From contig NC_134963.1 of assembly GCF_965638725.1 (NCBI RefSeq), positions 8,129,501-8,193,500 of the forward strand: a stretch of DNA of 64,000 nt, in the 5' to 3' direction. Numbering within the stretch: position 1 is the first letter of the stretch; every line of letters starts with the position of its first letter. The stretch comes from Aptenodytes patagonicus. Lineage: Eukaryota; Chordata; Aves; Sphenisciformes; Spheniscidae. The notes below the pieces were generated by a model. The model was not told the origin of the DNA. It made no database searches and was given only the letters and a program-made list of their open reading frames with translations. The position numbers and the translations under genes were made by a program. Shown in pieces: positions 1 to 13,200 of this stretch.

Positions 1-3000
1 TTAACCCAACAACTCAAGGGCAACCAGTCGCCAGCAAGCCCCAACGACACTGCCCAAGAGTGCAGGAAATAAGAGATGAAACCCGGGCTGGAGTGGGACA
101 AAAAGAGACCACCAGCACCCCCAGCGTGGCAAGGCTCGCGGTGGATGCTGGGCCTGCAGCACTCCACCTCCAGCCACTCTGCAGCACAGCCGGACTCAAG
201 GCTAGAAAGGGAGGGCAGACAAGTCCTCCCTTTTGCAAAGTTTTTTGTTTAGGTTTGTTTTTTTTCCTTTTAACATGTGGCTGAAGAAAGCCAGAAAGAA
301 ACAACACTAACATTTCTGCCTTATCACATCTTCCAAATTTACGTCAGGTAAGATTATCACAAGGATCAGTCTAACAGCTACCATCAGACACAGCACTGTG
401 CAAGCTTCAGAGAAATGCAAGTTATGTGCCACCAGCCACCATTACAACTCATCAGCAGCAGATCCTAAAAACCTCCTTAGCGCACAGAAAAGCGATTTTT
501 ATCCCAGTACAAACAGTTCCAGAAGGAAACCAGAGCCTTACTCAACCTTAAAATATGTTTTTCATGATCACTGCCTCTAAAAGCAGAAGGTATAAAGGTC
601 CAGGAGAGAGACTGCAACACACTGGAAGGTTTCTATGGAGCAGCGAAATGAGTCAGTGCCACCTACCGGCTGCAGGGACCCTTCTGCTTCTACATTCATC
701 GGATTCAGCCTCAAATATTAAGTAATAACAACCAGCCTCTTACACGTCTTCTCCCATGACACAACCATAATGCTTCTAGCATCCCTCTGCAACGCCATGA
801 CCAATGGCACCATTTCAAATGCAAATTCCCCCTAGAGGTTAAGGGTCCAGATCAGAGACCTTCGGCACAACCGTGGCTCCAGACACGTCCATGTCCAACC
901 ACGCCAAGAGCTGCCAGGGAGCCCCAACAGGCCAACCCAGGGCTACAGCTCCAGTGTTTCACAGCCTTACTCCTTCCTACCATCTACATTGGGTTCTCCC
1001 TTCGCTATCCTTGACAAAATCATAAATAATTGTGATGTATGATATACTGGCAATGGCAACCCTTGAGCTGGCCCAGAGCTGCGCTGAGGAAGAGCTGTAG
1101 AAACGCCAAGCATCAGTACTACTGCTGGCATCCCCGAGGGACAGCGTGGCATCGTTGGCTTCTAGCACAGCAGTCACAAAGAAATACTGCTCCAAGGCTA
1201 CCAAGAGGCATCAAAGCTGGGATGAGATGCCAGGCATTCCTGGCTATCAGTGTTGTTCTCCTCTGTTGTATCAGATTTAATTGGTGAACAGATTCTAAAT
1301 GTGCTTCTCACCATTTTTAAAAGGAAAACACATCATCGCTCTGTAATTATTCTGTAATTAGGCTTGGGTGCCATATCACGGGCACTGAGGAAGATACACA
1401 TTTCTGTCGAAGCTTCCTCTTAAAGGGCAGATAGATTTGCTCATCCTTCAAATGCAAATTTGAAGGATTATCCCCCAAACTTCTCTTTCAGCATTAATGG
1501 GCTCTGGCAGGCTCCAAATAGCTGAAGGACATGATAATTTTGTGCTGCAGGAATCGCCTTGGGCTCCATTTGCTGCCGAGTGGTCTCAGAGCTGAGATGC
1601 TGTCAGTCTCTTTTTAGGGACGCTGGTTGAACTGAGTTCATCAAGCTGCTTTTGTCAATCCCGGTAAAATCAATAAACATCTGAGAGAGCCCCCACACTG
1701 AGAGAGTGGTTACTGCCTTTCCCACTGAAAACGAGCAAGAAAAGGAAGACTGTCTCTGGAAACCTCCATGTAACGCAACATCATTTGCGGAGGAAGCAGA
1801 ACAGCACAGGAACAGCACAAAGCTAACCTGGATCAGGATGCTGTGCACAGACAGCATCCATGCTATGGGACAGCACGCCCCATATTATGCTCTTGCTTAA
1901 GCGCTAGCAGTGTGTTCCTTGATCATTTGGGCACAAAGGTGGCTTGTCTTCAAGCATTGTTGGAAGTCCACCAAACCAGCAGTTCCTCCAAAAGGTTTGG
2001 TTTCAAGTCACTGTTCAGGAAAGGGACCCTTGGTGCATACCCAACAGGCGCAAGAGAAATGCAAGGCTGTGAGGAACAGTATCCGAGAAGGAGAGAATAC
2101 TGCGTTTGTGCTCGGAATATCAGGATGGATCTCAGAGCTGGCTCCTCTCCGAGGCTTCGCAATGGACAGCCTGTGCAGAGGCAGACATAGGCAGGCAGTA
2201 GGGCATATTTTAGGGGAGGCATATTTTGGACCTGAATTCCTCTTCCCAAATGCAGTACTTGCCTTTCTTGAACTTCATGTTTAAGAACATTTGTTCATTT
2301 TACTAAAATAACTTAAATTTTCTCCTTTTTCTTCTTAAGTTCTTGCCAACAAACCCAATCCGGTATCACAAGCAAGTTTTAGATACATTCTTTACTCCTT
2401 CACCCCAGCCACTGCTATAACAGTAAGCAGAAGCAGAAAGGACAGATGCTGGTAAAACCTCCCCCTGAAATACCCTACAGCGAGAGAAGCCACTGCAGCT
2501 GAAGAACACTGTTAATGTCTGTGCTGCACAGAAGCACGGTGTGCACCATCTGCAGAGAAGCAATCCAGGCCCATCTTCTTTAGCATTCCTCTGGGCATGT
2601 CATGCGGGAGAGCTCCAAACCCTCACAACGCAAGAGCTGTATCTACCGTACCTGCTTTTTCACTATTGTCAGCTACAAAGAAGAAAAAGTTTAAATTGCC
2701 ACAACTTATTTCTGACAAACCAGGTTATATTTCCCCTGCCAGTGATGATTTGCTGTGTAAGCATCTGATAGAAAACAGTCTTGTCAACTTGCTAGACACT
2801 GAAATCTGAGGGAGTTACCTGCAATTCCCTAAAACATTCTCTTTTCCTTCAGCTTTTGTTAAACCTCTCCCTGTTCCCGGTCTCCAGCGGAGGGAGGGGA
2901 GAGACACAGCCCAGCTGTGGAGCACCAAGGTATGCTGCTTACCGACATACTCTGCTGCCTTAAGGCAAAAAAAAAAAAGCATTTTTCCAGAAAGGCCAGG

Positions 3001-3040
3001 GATAGGTGACAAGAACACTTCTATCAAACAGAAGACTTTT
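1..3040. other. Left flank, no recognisable gene
   Basis: I see no conserved protein, RNA gene or repeat family here. Short open frames exist on both strands but none shows a recognisable domain together with good splice sites. An isolated AATAAA lies at 1672-1677 (+) and a good splice donor (GTAAGC) reads on the minus strand at 2942-2937, so an unannotated or noncoding transcript is possible. In other vertebrates the next genes beyond FICD are CMKLR1 and WSCD2; neither is visible in this flank. Confidence 0.5.
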
Positions 3041-3049
3041 TTTACCATG

Positions 3050-4150
3050 CAAATAAAAAAAGCTGTGAGCACCGAGGACGGTTTGCTGCGCTCCCCGCAC
3101 CACCTCCCCCCAACAGAGCCCCGCTGGTGGAAGCTCCTGGCCATCCCCAACCTCTCCACAGAGAAGGCCGCACCGGCCAGGCAGCTGCCACCTCCCGGCC
3201 CTGCACCCCCAAGCGGCCCGGCCGGGCTGGCCCTCCCCGGAGCCCTGCCCCGAGCCTGAGGAGAGCGACGGCGGCCGCGGCCCGCAGGGTCCTGCCCCGA
3301 GCCTGAGGAGAGCGACAACCGCCCGCTCCCCCCTGGGCCGCCGCCGTCGCATAGCAACCGGGGGCGGACACCTAGCCTTTAAATAGCAACTGGGCCCGCC
3401 CCTCCTCCATCTTCCCTTCTCATTTGCTGCTCTTCCTATGATTGGCGTCAGCGCTCACCAGTTCTCACCCTCCACGAGCCTCTCCCGCGCCGGGGGCGTG
3501 GTGCTACCCGGAAGACGCCACAGGAAGCCGAGGGCAGGAAGGGGGGCGGAACACAAGAGAGAAGGATCCGCTGTGAGGGCCAATAGAAAAGGAGAAGAGG
3601 TGCGATTCAGCCAATGGCAGGGCGCGGAGGGCGGGGTCTCAGAGGGCGGGGCTACTGTAGCCGGCAGCCGGCGGCTCCGGGCGGTGGCAAAGGTGATGGG
3701 GGGACCTGGGCTGGGAGGACCCCGGGGCGGGGGGGGAACCTGGGGGCGAGGGGACCCCGGGGATGCTGGTGGGGTCAGGGGGACCCCGGCTTGAGGGGAG
3801 GCTGGGGGCTGCGGCGGCCCGGGCCGTGGCGGGCCCGGCGGTGAGGAGGATGCCGCCGGCCTGAGGGGAGGCTGAGGTCGGGGGAGGGAAGGGGACTGCG
3901 GGCCGGGGCAGGGGGGAGGAACGGGGGACGCGGACAGGGAGGACCTGGGGGTGATGGGGGCCAGGCTGGGGGAAGGAGACTTGGGGAGGAAAGGTGCTGG
4001 AGGAAGAAGGGAACCGGGGGGGGGGGGTGTCTGGGGAGGGATTTCCACACCGGGAGGACGCACGGGAGCCCGGAGCCTCTGGCTTCGGGGGTCGGAGGGC
4101 TGGGAGCTGGGGCAGGGAGGAGGTGGGTGGCTGTGCCATGCGTGTGCGGG
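3050..4150 (+). promoter_or_regulatory. FICD: CpG island / FICD promoter
   Basis: A dense GC- and CpG-rich block precedes FICD. It holds three CCAAT boxes (inverted at 3441-3445, direct at 3580-3584 and 3611-3615) and two GC boxes (3629-3636, 3644-3650), and no TATA box near the likely start. The inverted CCAAT box runs into a TGACGCC motif on the opposite strand (3444-3450), which resembles but does not match the ATF6/XBP1 element TGACGTGG. No full ERSE (CCAAT-N9-CCACG) was found although FICD is known to be induced by ER stress. Transcription probably starts near 3640-3690 and the first exon may end at the AAG/GTGATG donor around 3692; both are inferred. Confidence 0.6.
3244..3316. repeat. 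26-bp direct duplication in CpG island
   Basis: The segment beginning CCTGCCCCGAGCCTGAGGAG and ending AGCGAC occurs at 3244-3269 and again at 3291-3316, a 47-bp offset. It is a local tandem duplication in the FICD CpG island with no evident function. Confidence 0.7.
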
Positions 4151-4519
4151 ACAGAGCTCCTTCATCCCTGCAGAGCCGGCTGGCGGAGCCTGGTGCCCAT
4201 GCTGCTCATGGGCATCAATGATGTCTCCTCGTGCTGCTGCTGTCGCATTTACAGCAGATCCCGTAAGGATTTGTGTTACGCTGAATACTGCACGTGCCCT
4301 GCCCTGATGTGCTTAGAGGTGGCAGGGAAAGGTGGGTGCTTGGGATAACCCCTAATAGCCGTGACAGAAACCCAGAGCACACATGCTCAAGCCCACTCGG
4401 GTGCCATGTCTCCAGCACCGCGCCTGCCCTGTGACACGGAGCTCTGGCTAAAGCTCTTTCTGTTCCCAGGTGGGAGCAGTGGGAAAGGAGATGTTCCTTG
4501 TGTCTGCGCTGGAAGCAGG

Positions 4520-6843
4520 ATGAATCTCGTGTCTATGGCGACAGATCCCGAGTTGAAATGGATAACCCTGTGGGTCCGCATCAGGTGGGCGGCCGTGCTC
4601 ATGCTCCTCCTGGGCTCGCTCGTGATGCTGCTGCTCCCGCTGGCTGCTGTGGAAGACCAGTGCCACGCAGTGCTCAAAGGACTCTCTTTCCTGAAAAGTA
4701 AACTGGGAGCAGGCTCCTCGGGGGTCACCAGATACACAGGACAAACAACCGGACTGAGCGTGACCTCCAATGGGCTGGAGCTGCTGGTGCTGAAAGGCAA
4801 AGCCTCCCCAGGTAAGCGTGTCCCCGGGCAGGTGAACAGCTGAGTTGCTGCATAATAACAACCCGCATCTGGAGATCTGCCCCCCTACCTGATGATCTCC
4901 TGTACCCCAAAATGGTAACGAACTCTCATTGCCCAACTGCAAATTAACGTCAGCTGTAAATGACCCAGAGGTCAGACATGCCATCGCCAGCCTGGCTGCC
5001 GGCAGCAGCCCGACTGCATTCCATTGCCCTGCGCTGCAGCAGGGCGACGCGCTGGTGTTCTCTCAGCACTGCTTTATCTCTCAGAAGCTTTTCCTCATGC
5101 TTTCGGTACTAGTAAGTTCTGTTAAGGTAACTGGAATATGGAGTGGTGTTTTAATACACAGTAACCTGGGATACACGGCATTAATCCTGAAATCCTGGCT
5201 GTCATAGAACAGCCTTTCTGGCAACATCATTGCCTTTATTGGCCAGAACATTAATTTGGAAAACATTCAAAGGAATCATTACAATTCCAGCACTGTATCT
5301 TTGTTCACATTAAAGCTATTATTGCTGGGAAGATGTTTGATAGTTCAGTGAAAAAACAGATAGAAGTGCTGTTAGCACCTGTGGGCTCTGCTTCTAGCAA
5401 GAGAATTGGCATCATTGCCAAGAGAACGTATTTAAGACTCCGTGTCTTCCCACGCAAAGCAGCCTGGTGGCCAAAGCGAGTTTTGCTGGGATGGCTACAC
5501 GCCTGTAGCCAGCTTGAGCCGTGCTGCTCACAGATCCTGCCTCACCACGCTTCCTGCCAGGAACAGCTCTGCCGCCGCATACTCGGCCTGTAAACGTGGC
5601 ATAAGCCTCTGCGCTTGTAGCCTGGCAAAGGCTGGAATACAAGTTCGCTGTTACAGTTCTTACAGACTGGCTTTATTTAATTTTTGTATCGGTGAACAGT
5701 GACGGTCTCCAGAGGTTTTCAGTAAAACTCACTACCCTGTTATCTAACTGTTATCGTTGCATTTCAGAAGTGAAGTTAGAAGCCAAAGCGGCTCTGAATC
5801 AAGCCCTCGAAATGAAGCGCCAAGGGAAGCGGGAGAAAGCCCACAAACTCTTTGTGTACGCCCTCAAAATGGACCCTGATTATGTGGATGCCCTGAATGA
5901 ATTTGGTATCTTTTCTGAAGAGGAAAAAGACATTCTTCAAGCTGACTATTTGTACTCCAAAGCACTAACCATTTCTCCCTGCAACGAGAAGGCTTTGATC
6001 AATCGGGACCGGACGCTACCTTTAGTTGAAGAGATAGATCAGAGGTATTTTAGCATTATTGACAGCAAGGTTAAAAAAGTGATGGCGATCCCCAAAGGCA
6101 ATTCTGCCCTGCGCCGAGTGATGGAGGAGTCCTATTATCACCACATCTACCACACGGTTGCTATTGAAGGAAACACTCTGACGCTGTCAGAAATACGACA
6201 CATCATTGAGACCAGATATGCTGTTCCTGGAAAAAGCTTAGTGGAGCAGAATGAGGTGATTGGCATGCACGCAGCTTTGAAATACGTCAATACCACGCTG
6301 GTATCGCGAATAGGCTCCGTAACCATCAGTGACATCTTGGAGATACACCGGAGAGTGCTGGGCTACGCCGACCCGGTGGAGGCAGGGCGGTTCAGGACTA
6401 CTCAGGTGTTTGTAGGACATCACATACCACCACATCCCCAGGATGTTGAGAAACAGATGCAGGAGTTTGTGCAGTGGATTAACTCAGAAGATGCCATGAG
6501 CTTGCACCCTGTGGAATTTGCTGCGTTAGCCCACTACAAGTTGGTTTACATCCATCCATTTGTAGATGGCAACGGGAGGACCTCGCGCCTGTTAATGAAC
6601 CTCATACTAATGCAGGCAGGCTACCCACCCATCACAATCCGCAAGGAGCAACGGGCCGAGTATTATCACGTCTTGGAAGTAGCCAACGAGGGCGACGTGA
6701 GGCCTTTCATACGCTTTATTGCTAAGTGTACTGAGACAACTCTGGACATGTTGCTCATCGCCACCACAGAATACTCCGTGGGCTTACCTGAAGCAGATGG
6801 CAGCACTGCTGGATGCAAACAAACTATCCCTGTCAAGACTTGA
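4520..6843 (+). CDS. FICD: FICD, protein adenylyltransferase (Fic domain)
   Basis: FICD is a type II ER membrane enzyme that AMPylates and de-AMPylates the chaperone BiP/HSPA5 to tune folding capacity. The coding exons are 4520-4811 and 5768-6843 (donor GTAAGC, acceptor TTTCAG); together 1368 nt, 455 aa, against 458 in human. The start is the ATG at 4520, giving [14 protein letters not shown], close to the human N-terminus. A membrane helix lies at residues 24-43, two TPR repeats at about 103-170, and the Fic domain follows. The autoinhibitory motif TVAIEGN has its glutamate at residue 231 (human Glu234), and the catalytic HPFVDGNGR motif has its histidine at about 360 (human His363). Every key residue is present, so both activities should be intact. 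The exon carrying the start begins at the acceptor ending 4469. It converges on SART3. Confidence 0.97.
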
Positions 6844-8450
6844 GGGTTGTGGATGTTCAGAAGCCGATGAACGCATGGGAGAACAGAACGCCAAGCCACT
6901 CAGTATTCCTGCTGGGAAATAACTCGACAGGAGGTGTCGCTCTTTAGCATTTCATTTATTTAAAGTGTCTTACATTTGATTAAATTAATATAATTTATTT
7001 ATATACATTATGCCAAGCTGAAATGTGAACTGTTGATGTTGACTGTGCACTATAACTTGCTTGTGCTACTGGAAGGAGGTGGGGAGAGGTGTCGGGGGGC
7101 TCAACAAGCTGAAGTAGAATTTAATTTCTCCTTGAAGTTAAGCTTTGAGTAGCTGCTTCAATCACAGCACTTCACCTAGTCGGTCAACTGCATTGTCTTA
7201 CCTTGTCAAGGAGCTGCTAGGCAAGACGAAGTCTTAACTGAGTTGTTGCTTTTGTGTTACCTCTTCCCTGTTGTTCAAAAAAACCCCCCAAACACAACCC
7301 TTGCAGTAACAGCACTCTCCCAGCTACTGGACTGTAGTTAATCAGACTCTTTCCTGTCAGTCATACAAGTTCTACAGTACTGATAGGGAAGGAGGCTAAA
7401 CTCCAGTTCAGCAAAGGCATGTCTCCCCTCCCATTTCCGTTTTCAGTAGCACTTTGCATGTTTACTTTCAGTTGCCTTTCCTAGGGTGAGTTTTGTACAA
7501 CAAGTGGGAAGTATTTGGTTTAAGATTACAGATGATGTGACTGGAACAAGAGAAGAAATGCTCTCTGACTTATTTCACTGAACTGCGGGGTGCTTTTGCT
7601 ATACTTCAGACAGAAGGACTACCTAGCGCTCTGAGGCCTTGCCTCAGACCCCACCTCATCAAGCAGGATCCCTGGGAAACTGCAACTGTCCTTATACATT
7701 TCAGTTCAGCATTTGCAAAGAGCTTGCTTCGGCAAAGCTGTGGGCAGAAAAGGTTATTATACATAGCCATGAGACAACCTTTATCAGTTGTGCCAATTTG
7801 GTAAGAATGTGTATAGCAAGTCTGCCAAAAACTTAAAAGTTTCTTCAATCTACACAAGAGTACTTTTCACAACTAATTACTAGGTCACTTTATTACTGTG
7901 ATAAATGCGTCAAGAATCACACGAGGCCTCTTGGTGCTGCAGCGGTGGTTAGCGTAGTGCCTGGAAGCTGCTGTGCAAGTCAAAGCAGCATACCTTATCT
8001 TTGCTTTTAAGGTGAAAGCACCTGCAGCCGAACATAGAAGAATAGCTCCCTACACCCCTGCCTACCAGTTGTGTAACGGCGTAATTGATCCCAACACCTC
8101 TAAGTTCAGAAAACTTCACTGCAATCCAGTTCAGCGTGCTGTTAAGTTTAAACCCTTCGCAAAACAGCATTAAGCTGTTAAGACTGGCCCAGGCCAGTGT
8201 TAAGTTTCTTCCCTTCTAACTCTCTCTTACCTGCAAGGTAGTTAGGACACATTTTATACAAGCAGACAATAGGACAAGACGGGGAGTTATCTATATACTA
8301 CAGTACCACTCCATGTGTACGTACTGATTACTGCTGACAGGGAAAGCAAACAGTAGTGAGGAATGTTGTTCTGTCCTTACAAAGCGTGCTTATTTTTGTA
8401 GTGCAAGGTGAATATAAATAAAATCTGCACTTTAGAGCTTTGGGGGGAAA
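6844..8450 (+). other. FICD: FICD 3' UTR
   Basis: This gene-less stretch directly follows the FICD stop. It starts with AU-rich elements (ATTTATTTA at 6954-6962 and a similar block near 6991-7002) and a weak proximal poly(A) signal ATTAAA at 6979-6984. The main poly(A) signal is AATAAA at 8417-8422, with a second at 8479-8484. The extent is inferred from these signals. Confidence 0.7.
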
Positions 8451-8484
8451 AAAAAAAGTGTTATTTTAGTAACAGATTAATAAA
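8417..8484 (+). terminator. FICD: FICD poly(A) signals
   Basis: Two canonical AATAAA hexamers on the plus strand, at 8417-8422 and 8479-8484, lie about 1.6 kb after the FICD stop. They are the likely end of the transcript, about 0.5 kb short of the convergent SART3 end. Confidence 0.6.
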
Positions 8485-8997
8485 CTATTTTAATATTAAA
8501 GTCTTTGTTTGGAATAGGCTGTTCTCAAAACACTTTGCTGCTGCAGTGAACGAAGAAGTGGTCACAGCTCAGTTTGTGGAGTAGCGAGTTACTTGGCACA
8601 CATCCTGGCTCCCTCAGCTGCGTACAACTGTACTGCAGCGTGGGGCGTTAGAGGGCTCTGAAGCGGCAAGTCCAACCCCAGCGGCCAAAGGAAACTTAAT
8701 TCAACGCTAGTGTTGGGTACGTGCCTGCCTGCCACCCTGCAAATCAAAGCTTCATATTAAAGCGTTATTAGAATGTTTCTAAGCCGATTTTGAGATACAA
8801 TCCCATTGCATCATCAGTACAACACTGGATGGCTAGCCCAAGCGTCTGGCACAGAAGAGGCTGCACACCATACTGTGAACAAGCACCGACAGAACTTGGT
8901 CCCCTGCTGTATCACAACTGCCGACATTACATGGTTCAAAGCTATGAAGCAGACTCATCGTTTCAAAGTAAAGCCAAGTCAAATCAGCACAGAATGT

Positions 8998-10223
8998 AAG
9001 CACTGAAAATAGTGTTTATTTGCAGCAGCGCTTGCGTTGTACAAGTGAACTCGGCACTGGGGCCCCCCCTCACATTCAGCCCCTGTGTGTGTTGACTTCC
9101 AGAGTTAACAGCAGTTGTAGTTGCAAGCAGTAATATTTCTATCCAAGATCACGTACCAGATTATTTTAAAGTCTGAGGTGATTACTGAAGTGGTTTCAAG
9201 ATATTCATACTAAATTGAATGAGCTACTTAAAGGTATGTAAGTGACACTGTGTATCTCAGTGCACCCGAGAGGCGAGGTACATCAGTATTACGCAGCTGC
9301 CATAGGATAAGTGCAATTCCAACACCCACATCTAAACAAAAGCAACAGTATTTATGGAAAACCTTTGAGAACATGAGTTTAATAAACCAAGAAACATCAG
9401 CTTGCACTTCACATTTGTACAAAACCATACAGAAACCACCTGCAAAAAACGTATGAGCTAGCTAGCAAAAATAACAACAAAAAATGGTCCTCAGCATCAG
9501 CATGTACAGCTTTTATGGGAAACAAAAATTACCAGATCTAAGCTTTATCTCATGACACTTAAAAATAATAATTTGAATGTCTTTTACAAATACACAATAT
9601 AAAAAACAGGTCAACTTGAACAGAACATTAACTGAATACATATATATGTATATTTGTGTATATACATATACACACATACGTATAGAAACTCTCCCAATAC
9701 TAAAATAGGCCATTGTGGTGAAGTTACTAGCATCTGCCATTTAACTCTTAATGGAAGGAGATGAATGTCCCTGTGTGTGTGTGTTTGGGTGTAAAATGGG
9801 TCCGTTGTCAGAGAGAATGACTGCAATCACAATCTGAACTGACCAGTGGAGCTTGACAAGGTTATCGCTAGGCTTTCACATTGCATCTCATTCATTAATG
9901 AAAGAGAAATATTTGTAAATTATTCATAAAACTTGATGTGGCATCCAACCTGAACAGGAAGTATTTCCCCCCTTGTTACCCTCAATATGAGGAATCATAT
10001 AACGCCATTTTACCAGAACACAGTATAACTCTTTGCTCTTAGAAACAGAGGAAAAAAAATGGATTTGTACCATCCTACACTGATCTCGATGAATGCAGTA
10101 GTCCAGAACAGTATTTACACATGATTGTGACTGGCGTTCTCTCCTTGCTAGCATAAGGACACAACATGGCTTCCATAAAGGCATTTCACATTTTACCAGA
10201 CCCGCTGATTGCAGACTTTTTGC
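8998..10223 (-). other. SART3: SART3 3' UTR and poly(A) signal
   Basis: This region downstream of the SART3 stop on the minus strand has no coding signal. An AATAAA reads on the minus strand at 9020-9015 and is the likely poly(A) signal, giving a UTR of about 1.2 kb. It includes a TA/CA-rich microsatellite (about 9636-9690). The interval 8500-8997 between it and FICD shows no feature. Confidence 0.65.
9636..9690. repeat. TA/CA microsatellite
   Basis: A stretch of alternating purine-pyrimidine of the TATA/TGTA/CACA kind lies inside the SART3 3' UTR; a short (TG)n follows at about 9770-9784. Confidence 0.7.
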
Positions 10224-13200
10224 TCACTTTTTCAGTAGCATCTTGGCAAAATCAGCATTGGACATCTTTTTAGGCTCCTCAGGGGGTTCGGATGAAGCTG
10301 CTGGTGAGTTCTGGACCATCCCATTCTCAGCCTTAGCCACAGGATTACTCTGGCGCTGTAATGCACGAGGCATCATTGAAAGCTGCGTCCTTCCCTTCCC
10401 TCGCCTGGAGAACAAAAAGTGACATTTAAAAATATCCCAGTGCTCTTTGAACATACTGTTTTAGCTTGTGGAAACAAAAAGGACTTTGTTCACCATGAGG
10501 AACGCTCATTTAAATATTATTACTGAAACAAATGACAGGAGTAAGTAGTGCAAAGCTTTCAATGGGTGCCCTTTGAAACAGTATACCTAAGTCCTGGCAG
10601 AAAACAACTGCCCAACAGTCCCCAGAAATTGAAGCTCCATGTTTATCTACAGGGCACGTACTATGTAACACCAATGCAATGCTAAGCAGCCAGAGCACTC
10701 TAAAAAGATGAAGGAGCAACCTTAATGCTCACTGTGAACAATGGCTGGTTCTCCAGAATGAGAGGACATGGAAGTTATTAGTGCTCGGGTGCTAGCATCG
10801 GCTCCAACGGCATGTCTAACACCCGATACTCTCGGTCACTACAGACCTGTTTCTATAGGTAATGTAAAGAAGAAAAATCTGCTTTTCCTCATCAGTCCAG
10901 CAACCCAAATTTTTATGGTTCAGCACCTTTTAAATGTTCCCTCATGTTCTAGGTAAGATTCCTACATTGTAGCATATGAAGAAACCCAGCGTTTTCTTTT
11001 TAAGCATTGCCAAGCAGTCTGCCTCACTAATACTTACGCTCCATAAACCTGTCGTGGTACTGCAAATTGCGAGGCTCTGCCTGCCTCAGGCTTGTCTGGC
11101 ACCTTTCGCAGAGGTGGGTTACTGATCGCCACCTTGATGACGTGTCCCTTAACTGTCAGGCCATCCATTTTCAGCACAGCCTGTGAGGCCTGAGCTTCAT
11201 TTTCATATTCCACATAGGCCAGGCCCTAAATAAGGAAAAGAGGTAACCTACATTAGTTTTAGTGCTTCTTTCTCTGCATGAAAGCTTTTGCTAATAATTT
11301 GGCCAACTGATAAGAAAACCATACAGAAAGCAGACCTAAACATGGCTAGGAGTCCCAGTATTCTTTAGCTAAAAAAAAAAAATTCTTATCTACACAAATC
11401 TACAACCTGCATTTCTTGACTCTCACTCACAATGCCCTAATTTGTGGAAGAGGTATTAAAAAAAAAACCCCAAGATGCCAGTAAAGTAGATATAATGAAG
11501 TACTGCATCAGTGGCAAGTCTTCACTTCTAAATGTATATTATACATATATCCAGGCTGAATCTGGTATCGGACAGATTTGGATTCATAGTGGAAGAAAAG
11601 AGAAATCAATCTATGGAGCTAGAACAGAAAGATCCACACAAACTCTCCTGTGATTCTTCACTAAGCTACAACTCGTACCTAAGGAATCAAGTCGCTAACA
11701 TAGGGCCGTTGCAGCCACCTTGGTTTCAAGAGCAGTAAAACCCATCTTAAGCAGCTCTAACAGAACTGACAGGCACAGTCTCTAAAGAGACTGACATTGC
11801 TGCCCTGAGAACAGGGACTGGTGACAAAAGCGTTCTTCGCAGGATATGAATCCACATTGACTTTATGAAGTAACAGTTGCTAACCGCACTGGTAACCAGC
11901 TGCTAACTGCTGCTGGTGCACCTTCAGTAATGGGGTCTTATTTCCAGCAAATGGACAAAAGGGCACCCCCCCGGCATCTGCTACGGCAGGCTCCTACAGC
12001 AAGTACACTGGTTGGGAGGCATCACCTCCCAGTTCTGTTATTGTTATTCTTTTAAATGACATTCAAACCCTTAAGCGGTGTTTTTGCATTATCCAGTTTC
12101 ACAGGAAACACAGATTTTATGTAACATTCAAAGTACATTTATTTGTGGTCTAGACAGAATCCCAGCTCAAACCAAGCTGAGAACATGGCTTGCAAGACTT
12201 GGGGTACAAGGTATGCATGCAACAGGAACTGTACTTGAGGTATTGCCAAGAGCTAGAAAATACATTTTAAAAATACATGCACATTATCACCAGGATGGCA
12301 CCTGTTAGAAGTGCCCAACGTGCAGACATGGCCGAGGTGTCAGGTAGAAATTTGGCAGAGCAGCAGCTAGTCTAGAGTCTCTTATTTAACAAGGAGTCAT
12401 TTATCCCAGGATGGAAATAATGAGCCAGCCTGTCAGAGAGAAGTGGCTCATTTCTCACTAGCAAATCTAATCTTGCAGCAGGTGTTATGAACTATAGCCT
12501 CAAGAAACTATAGAAGGGGAGGAGGGGAACTGGTTATACCAGGTAAACCCTATCTAGTCAGTTACTTTAAAAACAAATATTCTTTGCAGACTTACTAATG
12601 TCTATTTTTACTATACTGAAAGTGCTGTAAACATCTTCCCCTCCATCCCATTTATATCACACTTTCTTCTTGTGCAATTTAATAAGTACTTTGGAAAAAA
12701 TCTTCTTCCCCTCCTACTTCTTCTTTGTTGGCACAAAGGCACACTGGGCCATATAATTCCAAGTATTTCCACAAGTTCTAATGCAAAGCCAGGTTGGCAA
12801 CTTTTAAAATACAAAGCTTACTTTTTGTATCCAAACCTCATGAAGAGCTTCTTTTTGAAGGATTTCTTAAAATTAAGAGTGCATTAAGGAGCCTACCTTG
12901 GGTTTTCCAGCTCGGTTGGTGACCAGCCGAATGTCTTTCACATTCCCATGTGCTTTACAAACATCTTCCAGCTCTTCCTTAGTGCAGGAAAATGGCAAAC
13001 CAGATATAAACAATTTATGTTTCTCCAGTGTAGTGCTATACCTGAACACCTGAAGAAATGAAAAGGCTGTTAGATACCAAACCGCTCAGAGACTCCAGGG
13101 ATTTCAATCTATTACACTTCCAAAAGCTTAGAGTACTTCATATTTGTGCGATACAAAAATACCTTCAAGTCATGAGTAGTATTTTGAAAGATATTTGCAT

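Noticed and set aside
960-1210. Minus-strand frame reading YFFVTAVLEANDATLSLGDA and following Ser-rich sequence, with a donor-like site at its end
   Set aside because: It looks protein-like at first glance but has no recognisable domain, no good acceptor, and the donor at 969 lies in a different frame with no partner exon. Not supported as a gene.
3455-4165. 236-residue proline/serine-rich frame on the minus strand of the FICD CpG island
   Set aside because: Low-complexity translation of a G-rich strand; stop codons are rare there by composition, and overlapping frames are equally open.
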